From positions 34,653,608 through 34,717,607 of the forward strand of contig OX442314.1 in the NCBI GenBank assembly GCA_949358305.1: a DNA stretch of 64,000 nt, in the 5' to 3' direction. The DNA comes from Strigamia acuminata. Lineage: Eukaryota; Arthropoda; Chilopoda; Geophilomorpha; Linotaeniidae. The notes beneath the pieces are model-generated. The model did no database searches. It had not been told where the DNA came from and was given only the letters and a program-made list of their open reading frames with translations. Position numbers and translations under genes: made by a program. Positions 19,480 through 30,300 of this stretch are shown one piece after another (the first letter of the stretch is position 1; each line of letters opens with the position of its first letter).

Positions 19480-19800
19480 GTAAGTAAACGGCATTTCAAG
19501 TAATAAAAATGCCATTTCAAGTAATAAAAGTCCCATTTCAGCTTATAAAACTGCCATTTCGAGCTATGAAAATGCCATTTTTAACTATAAACACTTAATG
19601 TGCCACTTTGAACAAAAAAAGTGCCATTTTGAACAAGAAAAATGCCATTTTGAACAAGAAAAGTGCCATTTTGAACAAGAAAAGTGCCATTTTAAGCAAG
19701 AAAAAGTGCCCTTTTAAGCAAGAAAAGTACGTGTCATTTAAGCAAGAAAAGTGCCATTTTAAACAAGAAAATCCCATTTCAAGCAATTAAAGGGCATTTT
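19480..19800. repeat. GCCATTTT minisatellite block
   Basis: About ten units around GTGCCATTTTGAACAAGAAAA (21 bp), followed by AAGCAAG variants. Open frames in both strands here are by-products of the 21-bp period. Confidence 0.85.
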
Positions 19801-20316
19801 ACGCAAGAAAGTTGCTATTTCATGGAAGAAGGTTGCCATTTCATGCTAGAAAAGTGACAATTTACAAGATAGTAAAGTGCTATTGCAAGCAAAAGCTGTG
19901 ATTTTAGTAGGAAAGTGCTAATTTACCATCGAAAATGCATCAAAAGTGTCATTTTCAACTTAAGTGTGTCTTCTTACAGTAAAAAAATGTATTTATAAAG
20001 TTAAAAAGTGCATTTTCACCTTGGAACAAGTGAATTTCACAGTGCAAAAGTGCCGTGGTAGAATAAAAAAATACATTTTATCCTCACAAAGTGCATTTTT
20101 TCACAATAGAAATGGGGAAAAAGAAATGAGAAACAATAAACCGGTGTGTACAGTATATATGTATATATATATTTTTTTCATGTAGGAAAAACAATTAATG
20201 TTTTAAATTTTTACATTTTCAAAAATTAACAAAAACCATGTGTTTTTTTTTGGCCTTTTATTGATTGTCTAGTTTTCCTCGCAAATCACTTGCCGAACAC
20301 TAGTTTATTGACTAAC

Positions 20317-20577
20317 TTACATGCGTAGTAATGCGTTGACGTACAAGTAGAATATGCGGTATAACATCCACATACCAAAAGAAGGAAGGAAGATTGTCGC
20401 CAGAGTGTTACATATGAGGTGGAGAGGTTTTTCTTCATGAATTTGGTTCGCCATGTCACCAGATTTCCTTTGTGACCCATCAGCTGCCCACCATTTGCAG
20501 CGTTCATTCATCATGGCAGCAAGGCTGGGTAGCCTGCAATGGGATTCGTTTGTGAGCAAATGCTGTTTTAGTGACAC
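20317..20577 (-). CDS. Y-family ORF, copy Y5
   Basis: Open frame of 86 codons from a GTG, first ATG at 20514. It keeps TNESHC, NERCKWWAADGSQRK and GDMANQIHEE, then a hydrophobic region (ICNTLATIFLPSFGMWMLYRIF), and ends earlier than Y1 because of a reading-frame difference after the membrane segment. Partner of X-d (554 bp apart). Confidence 0.45.
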   Translation of the reverse strand: MSLKQHLLTNESHCRLPSLAAMMNERCKWWAADGSQRKSGDMANQIHEEKPLHLICNTLATIFLPSFGMWMLYRIFYLYVNALLRM

Positions 20578-20840
20578 TTAGAATAGAATTACGTGTGAAT
20601 TTATATGCACAAAGTAAATTTATGCATTCACAAGAGAACTTTTAGCAACTGAATATTGACGTGCCGAAAAGTACGATTTAACGCTGAGGTAGTGCCATTT
20701 TAGAATGTATTAGTTCACATTGAATTATAGTGTCATTTCACATGAAAAATATCAATTTACACGAAGTGCCTTTAAGAGCCATTTTACACGGAAAAAATGC
20801 CATTTGCAAGTCAGACAGTAGTTAGTTAGAATGTTTAACA

Positions 20841-21025
20841 CATTTGACACAAAAATTAAATTTTTGACACAAAATGTTAATTTTTGACACAAAAATGTTA
20901 ATTTTTGACACAAAAATGTTAATTTTTGACACAAAAATGTTAATTTTTGACACAAAAATGTTAATTTTTGACACAAAAATGTTAATTTTTGACACAAAAA
21001 TGTTAATTTTCGACACAAGAATTGC
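20841..21025. repeat. 21-bp minisatellite, GACACAAAAATGTTAATTTTT
   Basis: About eight units of the palindromic repeat class, with GTTAA in place of TTAAA in the centre. Same position relative to X as in other modules. Confidence 0.9.
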
Positions 21026-21130
21026 TATTTGCTATTTTAGATATTAATTTGATATTAACCCGGCACTGTCTTCACAGTTTAATTAGCATTTGGATTAATT
21101 AATAAACCGTAATAATAAAATAATTTCTGT

Positions 21131-21473
21131 TTACAATTTCTGTGTCGAATTGCACACACACTGCGAACCGCCTTCAACCCAATTGGCGAAAACATCCTCG
21201 TCTTTCTCCTGTAACCGCTCGATGCATTTTCGGCGACAAAAAAAGCATTGCATGAATTCCTGCCGTTTATTTTAGCCGTAGCCGGCCAACTCGCGAATTA
21301 TATGAGCGTCGTCTACAAAAAATAAATAACAAAATAACAAAAGCAAAAAATTTATATATTTTAAATTTATTACCAATGTCCGATGAAGACAATACGACCG
21401 TATTTAAGTCTTGATCGTGACAGGACACGGCAGAAAAGAGCAGTAAACAAAACAAAACGGGCGAAGAAAACAT
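21131..21473 (-). pseudogene. X-family copy d, nonsense codon in exon 2
   Basis: Exon 1 21473-21374 and a 61-nt intron (21373-21313) have good signals. Exon 2 (21312-21131) contains TAA where the other copies have the TGG (Trp) of the GY-x-W motif, two base changes from TGG. Exon 1 encodes a normal signal-peptide-like segment ending SAVSC. Uniquely, the upstream MRN frame (ATG at 21605-21603) is continuous with the X start codon. Confidence 0.75.
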
Positions 21474-21747
21474 GATGTTTTCTGTAAAAATTCGCCCGTT
21501 TAAATGTCGCATATAGAATAAAATCGCACGTGATGAAAACAATGGAGAAAGATGAATGAAAATAAACAATACAACTGTATATTTTGTTGCAGTATTATTT
21601 CTCATTTTTGATATTTCTTTCTGCACTGGAAAGGTGGATTGAAAGAAATACATTTTACACTCGCAAAAGTGCATTTGTTCACAATAGAAATGGCGAAAAA
21701 GAAATTAAACAAACAATAAATTTTTATCCACCGTACATATCGTCGTT

Positions 21748-21890
21748 TTATTTACAAAAAAGATCAGACACCCGCGCCACCACCACCAGCGAAGAAAACG
21801 ACCAAAATCTTTGTGAATTCGAAATGGGCAGTCGAAACCTTTTCGACAGCAGCCACGCCGCAATCGAAATAACCATAACCTGATAAGCCA
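21748..21890 (+). pseudogene. Second Lys-rich coding-like fragment (PPAKKTTK type)
   Basis: A plus-strand frame reads DQTPAPPPPAKKTTKIF then NSKWAVETFSTAATPQSK before a stop, parallel to the fragment at 14740-14860. Shorter; no CPNC part seen. It lies at the same place in its module (just upstream of X) as the first fragment. Confidence 0.45.
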
Positions 21891-22039
21891 AAAGCACCCC
21901 ACCTAGAGGACAGTCAACGAACTGCGTGCACAAGACGACGCTACCCCAGCGAAGCCCGCCACCAACACCTTCGCCTCCAGTAGTAAAATAGAATGGCGAG
22001 AAATGTCTTCTTGGCGTTGGTGCCTTACACTCACGGATG

Positions 22040-22510
22040 CTGTCCTATGAGCTATAAAAATGCCATTTATGCTAGATAAGTGCCATTTTATACTAATTAA
22101 CAAGTAAGTGGCATTTTATGCTAGGTAAGTGCCATTTTATACTAGTTAAGTGACAATTTATGCTAGGTAAGTGCCATTTTGTGCTAATTAAGTAAAGTTT
22201 TTTGCAAATTAAGTAAAGTTTTTTGCAAATTAAGTAAAGATTTTTGCAAATTAAGTAAAGTTTTTTGAAAATTAAGTAAAATTTTATACTAATTTTATGC
22301 TAAAATTTTATGCTAATTAAGTTAATTTTTTTGCTAATTAAGTAAAATTTTATGCTATAAAAATGCCATTTTATGCTATAAAAATGCCATTTTATGCTAT
22401 AAAAATGCCATTTTATGCTATAAAAATGCCATTTTATGCTATAAAAATGCCATTTTATGCTGTAAAAATGCCATTTTATGCTATAAAAATGCCATTGCAC
22501 TACAAAAAGT
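22040..22510. repeat. Compound minisatellite: AATTAAGTAAAGTTTTTTGCA then GCTATAAAAATGCCATTTTAT
   Basis: Left part: irregular TAAGTGCCATTTT units. 22170-22345: several 21-bp AAGTAAA units. 22350-22500: about seven near-perfect 21-bp ATGCCATTTT units. Confidence 0.9.
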
Positions 22511-22922
22511 GCCATATTTTAATAATAACTGGAATTTTAAACTTACCATACGTGTATATTTACAGTATAAAAAATGTATTTTAAATCGCAATGCTAAAAA
22601 GTGCATTTCCGCCGTTCAAAAGTGTCTTGGTGATATGGAAGATACATTTGTAACTGACAAAAGTGCAATCCTTCACAATAGAAATAGTGGGAAAGGAATA
22701 AAACAAACGACAAATCTTTGTGCATTTAACATATTTTCATGTAGGAGAAACAATACAATTGTTGATACTTTTTACATTTTCTTCTTACATGAGAAATACG
22801 GACATTTTCAAAAATTAAACAAAACCAATTTTCATTTACCAACTGCTTGTTTTCCCTGGCATTTTATTGTCTTGTTTTCCTCGCAAACCACTTGCCGCGT
22901 CAATTGTACAGCTACTGCTAGT

Positions 22923-23123
22923 TCATACCTTATTTATTGCAAGTGATGAGAAGCGGAAAGCGAGCCACCCCAAGAAAGCGAGCAACGCCGGAAAGATGCC
23001 GACGTCGACCACGTGGGCTATTAGTCCTATTACATCTGGTTTTTCTTTCTTCCGTAGTGACCAATCAGCTAAGAACCGATTGCAGCGTTCATCCATCGAG
23101 GCGGCAAGGCTGGATGGCCTGCA
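22923..23123 (-). CDS. Y-family ORF, copy Y6 (short, intact)
   Basis: Reading the minus strand from about 23123: TNEFHCRPSSLAASMDERC, then a charged segment, then a long hydrophobic run (about 25 residues, centred on GIFPALLAFLGWLAF), ending in INKV and TGA (22925-22923). From the ATG of MDERC at 23096 the product is 57 residues, below usual ORF-length cut-offs. The match to the Y block (TNESHC...NERC) is clear. The partner X-e now lies beyond the gypsy insertion. Confidence 0.5.
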   Translation of the reverse strand, partial: CRPSSLAASMDERCNRFLADWSLRKKEKPDVIGLIAHVVDVGIFPALLAFLGWLAFRFSSLAINKV

Positions 23124-23149
23124 ATGGAATTCGTTTGTTATTTATACTG

Positions 23150-23427
23150 TATAATGATCAGCTGATCTAAGGTATTTAATCTGTAACAATCGATTGATTC
23201 GACACTTCACGACTGAGCTATCACCACATACACATGTCTTCTATTTATTATTTTCGCTACCTTTTTCTTCACTTAAAATTTAATTTTTAGGCCTAAAATT
23301 TAATTTGTTTTGTGTAAAATTTGCTGTTTCAGATATTAATTTGGTATTCATCGGGTCCTGTCTTCGGAGTTTAATTAGCCATTTGGACTAATAATCCGTA
23401 ATAATAATAAAAATTCAAACTTAATTT
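23150..23427. other. 3' flank of X-e, left of the gypsy insertion
   Basis: Contains degenerate palindromic repeat remnants (AAAATTTAATTTTT) and the conserved GCATTTGGATTAATA-like and CCGTAATAATAA segments that follow the X stop codon in other modules. 23424-23427 (ATTT) is the left target duplication. Confidence 0.7.
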
Positions 23428-24247
23428 TGTGGTGACCCAGTTGGATAAGTGTCCCCCCAGGGCGGATGCTTGTCCTCTGAGTCACTGTGATTGAAGAGTC
23501 GTTCCCCCCCGAGTTGGCTCCACCTCCCCATGGCAGGTGTGTGCCCCGAGGGGGAGGAAGCGGCTGATGGTCAGCCCCCATTGGTTGATCGCCGGCCCTT
23601 CACCCCACTGCATAAAAGGCTGTGTTTCCCGCCTAAAGTCAGAACTTACACAAACGACACCAAGAACACAGCAACTACCTCACCGTCAGGCCAACTTCAA
23701 CTACAAGTTAGGATTGATCGAGGATCGCTGAGTAAAGTGCAAACTGTAACTCTCACGAAGTCACTTGCGAGCTATTCCTGCGAAAGCACGAGAATAGCCC
23801 TTGTGAAATCACCCAGAATAATCGCCCAGACGATTATTCGCCGAAGTAAGTGTCCGAGTGCTTTGTAGGGAACCCCAGAGTTCCTAGACGAGGCCTCTGC
23901 GACGCTAAACAAACCCTAGACAACAGGCACGGATAGAAGACTCGAAAGAGCATTCCACCGCGTCCGTGAAGACGAATCCGTGACGAATTAACGACAACTC
24001 GAGACGCCGCCTTTGTTCCGCCGACCACGCGGAATCGACGACGCCATCTTGAGAAATCCTTTGTTCGACGCTGACCACGTCGACTCTAGAATTATTACTG
24101 AGTGTATTTTAAAGGCATAAAGCCTGGTGAATAAATTACCTGTTTATTTACATACATTTGGTATTCATTTGGGTATTTACATAATTGATCACAGGTAAAG
24201 TATTACACGTTAGCGCTATTTAAACCTATACCAAGTAGGACGCGACA
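23428..24247 (+). repeat. 5' LTR of the gypsy element
   Basis: 820 bp, starts TGTGGTGACCC, ends GCGACA. It contains a promoter (TATA-like CATAAAAG at 23611, start near 23641), a donor-like GTAAGT at 23846, and AATAAA at 24130-24135. Confidence 0.96.
23609..23645 (+). promoter_or_regulatory. LTR core promoter (TATA plus initiator-like TCAG)
   Basis: GCATAAAAGG at 23610-23619 lies 29 bp before the A of GTCAGAAC (23641), the spacing expected for a TATA box and a TCA-type initiator. The same pair is in the 3' LTR 9,405 bp downstream. Confidence 0.6.
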
Positions 24248-24249
24248 CG

Positions 24250-24267
24250 TGGGGGCCCGTCCGGGAT
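24250..24267 (+). promoter_or_regulatory. Primer-binding site, tRNA-Pro type
   Basis: TGGGGGCCCGTCCGGGAT begins two bases after the LTR. From memory it differs at one base from the well-known tRNA-Pro primer site TGGGGG-C-T-CGTCCGGGAT used by some retroviruses; the host tRNA-Pro may carry the matching base. Confidence 0.75.
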
Positions 24268-24341
24268 TTAGAAATAAATCTCAAATCTGAACTTGTGATC
24301 TCTCAATAAGATAACCCAAATCGTAGAATTACCGAAAGAAA

Positions 24342-27300
24342 ATGTCAGACAAAGATGAGCAATCCACGTCTGACACCGAGCAGAGAATGCCCGAGAAGGG
24401 AAAAAGGACCTCCGACTACCACCTAAGGTCGGATGGTCCCGTCCCTGAAATGTCCGCAAAGGCGAAAGCCCGAGCGAATAAAAGGAGAGCGAAGGCGCAG
24501 AAAGAGGAGCAAGCTGCATCGCTCGCGGCCCTAGACGGGCCAGAGCGAGAGCGGGTTCCCTTGAATATGCAACCCTTCGAGGATACCGATCCGGAAGCCA
24601 TAGAAAATCGAGAAGAAATTCGCGACGTATCGCCAGGACGAGTATCGATATTGATGACCGAGGAGACGAATGAAGCTCCGAAAATAACGGTCACGGTCGG
24701 CACGAACCCATCGCCACCCACGGCTCAGACGTCCGTGGAGCAAACCCCACGAAAAAACGACGGCGGGACCCCGATAACCCCCCGAGTTACGGCGAGTCCT
24801 GCGGTTGTTTCCTTCGAGGTATCTCACCTAATTCGGTTGACACGGCAAGCTGCCCAACTGAAAGCGATGATAGACATTCCAGTAGGAACGTCAGTCTGGG
24901 AATCGATTACCCTACTCACTGACGCTATCTGTGCGGCACAAGCCCCGACGCCGGTCGCAAGACCAGCAGCGGAGACGCCCATGCCCCAGGTAACGCCCAG
25001 TGACACCGGAGGTTTCGCGCCAGACCCCAACCGAACACTTCACGAATCCAGAGAGAAGGCCCGCGAGGAAGCCAGACAAGAAGCGACTAGTCGCCAACGA
25101 AGGCTGAGCGCAGAGCGGCGAGAACTCTGGAAGGAAGAGGAAGAAAGGGAGCAACGCGAAAGAAGAACCACCGAGAGAACAGAAAAACTGGTCCAAAAAA
25201 TGAGGGAGGAACGAGAAGCTAAAATTCGAAAAGAATGGAACGCCACGGTGGAAGGGCGACATCGAGAAGCTCAAGAGTACGAGGACCAATTTCAAGCGCT
25301 CGTAGCTCAAAGAAAAGCAGAAAAGCTACAAATGCTGCGAGAAGAAGCCATTTTACAACACCAAAAATGGGAAGAACAACATCGCGAGAGGTTGAGAGAA
25401 GAGGAAGCCAGAAAAGAAAAGGAACAGTTCCTGAAAGAGAAAGAGGAATGGGACCGAGTCAGATGGACCGAAGAGTACAAAGCAAAGAAACAAGCCATAA
25501 TAGATGAGCAAAAAAGATGGGAAGCCGAAAACTGGGAGAAAGAAACAGAAAAGTTCCAAAAAGAGTACGAACAAGGTGTCTCGGGCAGGAAGAAAAGGGA
25601 AGAAAACCCGAAACGGAAGTCAGAACCCCCAAGCGGCTCTGATACCGACACAGGAGAAGATGCAGCAAAGCCGGCAAAAACGGCAAAAAGGGGGAAATCT
25701 CAAAAGAGAGACGGATCGGTCCCAAAAACAAAGGACCGTCACCCCTCAAAAAGATCCGAGACGGGAGCAGCCATCGACGCGTTACTCGAAAAGAAAAACG
25801 CAAATAAAAATCGGGAACGCCCCGAGAGCGAGGAAAACAGATGGCATTCTTTTTGCGAGAACAACGACGGAGGGGAGCCGCCGCCATCCGAAGGCTCGAA
25901 ACAGAAGAAGGCTGGCGGAGAGACCCCACCGAGAGGGCCGAGGTTTCACCCCCAAGGAGATCCCTCCGAGCCCTCCGATTCGTCGGACGACGACCATCCG
26001 AGTCGACCGTCTACAGGAAGGAGTCAAGAAGGCAGCGATGGGCACCGGTCGAACCGGCCGAATGCTTCAGACCGCTCTTCCCGGAGCTCCAACCCTCGTT
26101 CAGAGGAAGGGAACTTTCAGGACTCATCTGGCCGACATTACACGATGTCTGAGCTAGGCCGAGCCCTGCTGAACTCTTTCAGAAGAGAAGGAATCGATCT
26201 AGGCCATCCAGGCGACGAACATAATCGCGCTGGAGAGAGGGTTAAGCGCAAATATGGCGTACGAAACGAACCAAGCAGTGAAGCCACGGGTAACATCCGC
26301 TGGCAACACTATATTCAAACGCGATTTGACGGTTCGTGGAAGGCCGGAGACCGCTTCCTGGACGAAGTAATGCGTATCAAGAAAGCGACAAAAGCCACCG
26401 TCGCCGACATGCTAACCCACGGGCTAGTGGAGCTAACTACGGGGTCAGCTCGAGAATGGTACCAGGGACTGAAAAACCCAACCTGGGACGATTTTCTCGT
26501 CCGTTTCGATCTCCGATACGGCGAGACTCCAGACGAGATCAGTAACAAATTACGGGGTCTACGACAAGCCCCAGGAGAAACATTAGCCGACTACGACGCC
26601 CGAGCGAAACTCCTGTTTGCAAGAGCGCCGTACGAAATAAACCCCGCTGGTTTTACGATGATCTTTTACGGAGGATTATCGGCCCACTCGCAAAGAATTC
26701 TGCTAGACATGCGTGCACCCCGCACTGGCGATTACCAAGATGTCAGTAACTATCTTCTAACAAACACGTTAGAAATAGAACAGCGGTATTACGCCACTCT
26801 GCCCCCGGAAGAAGCTGACGCGCACGAGAAGCGGTTGCAGACGAGCGCCGAACGCCACAAGACCTCAGAAAAATTAATGAGGCCAAGTGAATATTTGAGC
26901 GGCATAATGAGTCTCACCGAAGCATCCTTCGGACGAATGCTGACGCCTAAAGCAGGCAGTATTCTTCCAGCCAACCCGATAGCTGCCCCAAAGAAAGCAC
27001 CGGCAGCGACGGCGATGCAGGTGACCTCGACGGACTCCACCCAGATGGAGAAAGTCGAAGAGACAACACCTCTCGCCACGGCTAAAGAAGAGGAGCCAGC
27101 ATCGAGCGACGAGGAAGCCCTAAATGAGCACCTCGAAAACTTATCGACGGGATGCGACGATCAAGGTCCCTATTTGCACCATGCACACCGGGCCTTGGCA
27201 ATCACACAATTCAGAGCACACCTGCAAGCAACAAAAGCGAGAGGAGCATTGGGAGGAAAAAGACGATTCCCGACGCCCTTCGTCCCGAAAAAACCGGGAT

Positions 27301-30300
27301 TCACTCCCACAGGGGATAAAAGTAACATCAAATGTTACAGCTGTGGAGAATACGGCCACTACTCAGATAAATGTGAGAAAACCGTCAAAGAAAAGGACAT
27401 CATGCAAACCATGATGAAAATGATGATGGAGTTAAGAACTGATCTGGCAAAAAAACTTCCAAGCGCAGGCGTCGCCGAAATAAATTCAGCTTCGTCTGCG
27501 CCAGCCGCGGAAATTAAAAAGAAGAAATATCACACTGGACCCGCAGGTCATGCCTTGGCAGAGGCACAGATCAAAGACCGCATACAGATCGTTCCGAAGA
27601 AGGAGGAAAAAGTGACGTTAACGAGTATGCAAGTGAGAACGAAACCGGAGGTCGACATGGATTGGACGGACCTTCCGTTCAATCTGGAGGTTGAGCCCCA
27701 GACATTACGCGTATTTCACTGCAATGTCACGAAAGCACATTGCGAAACTCTGTGTATGCTGCCAGTGGAGATAGAAAACCAAAAATTGTTCGGTCTACTG
27801 GATTCAGGAGCGGATCGTTCATTCATATCCGAAGATATAGTAAAAGACTTGGATATTGGAAAGAAGGTGGCACAAGTGAACGCGAACGTAGAATTGCTCA
27901 CCGCCAACGGCTACGTCAAGCCGAAGGGCGTAGTTCGCATCATGATCGACTGGACGGGGGGGAACCTGTCCCACCCCTTCATAGTCTTGCCATCCCACGA
28001 CAAAGTATTCCTCCTAGGGATGGACATCATGGCGAAACTGAAAATTCAGCCAAACCCGATAACCCGTTCATGGAACTGGATAAGTCCCGAGGGAGAACGG
28101 TCAGTCCCCGTAGTTCCCCAAAAATTACTGGACGAAGCCAAGGACAAAGAGGAATACGGAAGAGGATTGCGAAAATTCGTCCAAGATTACGATTTCGCAG
28201 CCTTCACTCTGGAATTACAGAGGAGTAACGTCGTGGACACCCTGGTCGAGGAGGCAGCACTGCGTGTTAACGAGGCATCGCTACTAAGGCGAGTGCTTCG
28301 AAAGCATGAAAGAATTCTGACCAAGACACCTGGTCGAACGACGGAAGCAACACACGAAATAGTCTTAACCACAGACAAGCCGATTCGAGTGCCTTACAAG
28401 GGGATGAACCCCCAGAAAAGAGACATCGTGACGCAAATGTGCCAAGACATGCTCGACAAGGGCATAGTAACGCAAGCCCTGGGCGAATACGCCATGCGGA
28501 TCGTCCTGGTGATGCGTCCAGGCTCGGAACCTCGACTATGCATTGATTATCGCCCCCTGAACGCGATAACGGTTATAGACCCGATTCAGATGCCGTCTAT
28601 AGACTCGATCCTCCGGGAACTGAGCCCGTTCAAGTGGGTAACCACCATGGACCTGTCAAAGGGGTATTGGCAAGTGGAGCTAAAACCCGAAGACAAACTG
28701 AAAACGGCTTTCTACTCCCCGATAGGAAGACTAATGTTCAACGTGATGCCGTTCGGGCTTGTAAACGCCCCGAGCACGTTCCAGAAACTGATCGAAAGCG
28801 TGTTGGGAGATATGCTGCACGACTTCGTGTGGGCGTATCTCGACGACATCATAATAACGTCGGACACATTCGAAGAACATATAGACCACATCGATAGAGT
28901 GGTCTCTCGCCTAGCCAAGGCAGGACTCCACATCCATCCAGGGAAGAGCAAGTTTTGCAGGAAAGAGCTTGCCTTCCTAGGATATCGAATAGGAGTCGAG
29001 GGAATCGCGATTGACCCCGAAAAGGTCAAAGCAATAAACGGATTCCCCGCCCCCGAAGATATAAAAGGTGTCCAGAGATTCATGGGCATGGTCAATTTCT
29101 TCGGCCGACTACTCTCTGGTCTGGCTGAAGTGGCCGCGCCTATAACGGATCTCTTACGAACGGATAAAGAGTTTGAGTGGACGGTCCAGTGCGAGGCCGC
29201 ATTTAGCACTATCAAGCAAATGCTGGCTGACGTCGAAAAGATGCCATTGCCGGACCTAAACCGACCGTTCGTGTTGCACACCGACGCGAGTAGAATCGGA
29301 CTGGGTGCAGCCCTTCTGCAGACCCACGTGTACAACGGAATCTCGCAAGAAGTACCCTGTATGTTTATAAGCAGAAAAATACAGGGCGCAGAGAAAAATT
29401 ATACGGCAACGGAACTAGAATGCCTAGCCGTAATTTGGGCAGTTCGGAAATTTCGCGACTATCTGGAGTACACGAACTTCGAGGTTCAGACAGATCACCA
29501 GGCACTAAGCTGGTTGATGAAGCTCAAGGAACCCTCCGGCCGACTCGCACGATGGCAACTGGAGTTAATGGCGTGCGATATAACAATTACGTACCGCCCC
29601 GGGAAGTACAATCATGTGGCCGACGCCCTCTCGAGAGCCCCAGCCTCTGACCCCCAGGGACCAGACGACGACGGCGAGGACGACACCCACCTCTTGTACT
29701 GCCCGACTCCACGGAGAATATGGCGTTTGCGAAAGGCGAACGAGCTACCAGTGATGGAGCCTGAAGATAGAACGTTTTGTGGTTTTTGGACTCGAACATA
29801 CCAGCCAGCTGGGACGAACGATTCAACATCCGAAATTCAATCTCCGCCCCCCGGAGAAACCCACAAAACACTACTACGCGCCTTCACAGCAAAAATTGAA
29901 GAAAAAACACAATACGCTCCACCCACGAGACGTGAATTCGTCGAACACCAGGCAGCAGACACAAAATGTCAAATTATAACGCAATATTTGCTGAACGGCG
30001 AATTTCCGGAAGGGATGACAAACCCACACCGCCGGAAACAGTTCGTCAAAGAAGCAACAAGCTACCTCATAGATGATGAACTCCTGGTAAAATACCACCC
30101 GACGTTTCAAGATGACCTCAGCGGAGCGGGAAACTCGGTTAAAGTGGTCGTGCCGGCATCGCTGCACACCCGACTGTTGTGGCTGATGCACGGACACCCG
30201 CTCGCCAGCCATTCTGGCGTGGCGAGGACCCTTTATCGAGTAAAACAACTTTTCTTCTGGCCGGGCGCGCGGCAAAAGATAACGAAATTTATCCGACACT

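Noticed and set aside
23491-23868. 125-codon frame inside the gypsy LTRs (also 32896-33273)
   Set aside because: It lacks an ATG at its start and spans the promoter, start site and leader; identical in both LTRs simply because the LTRs are.
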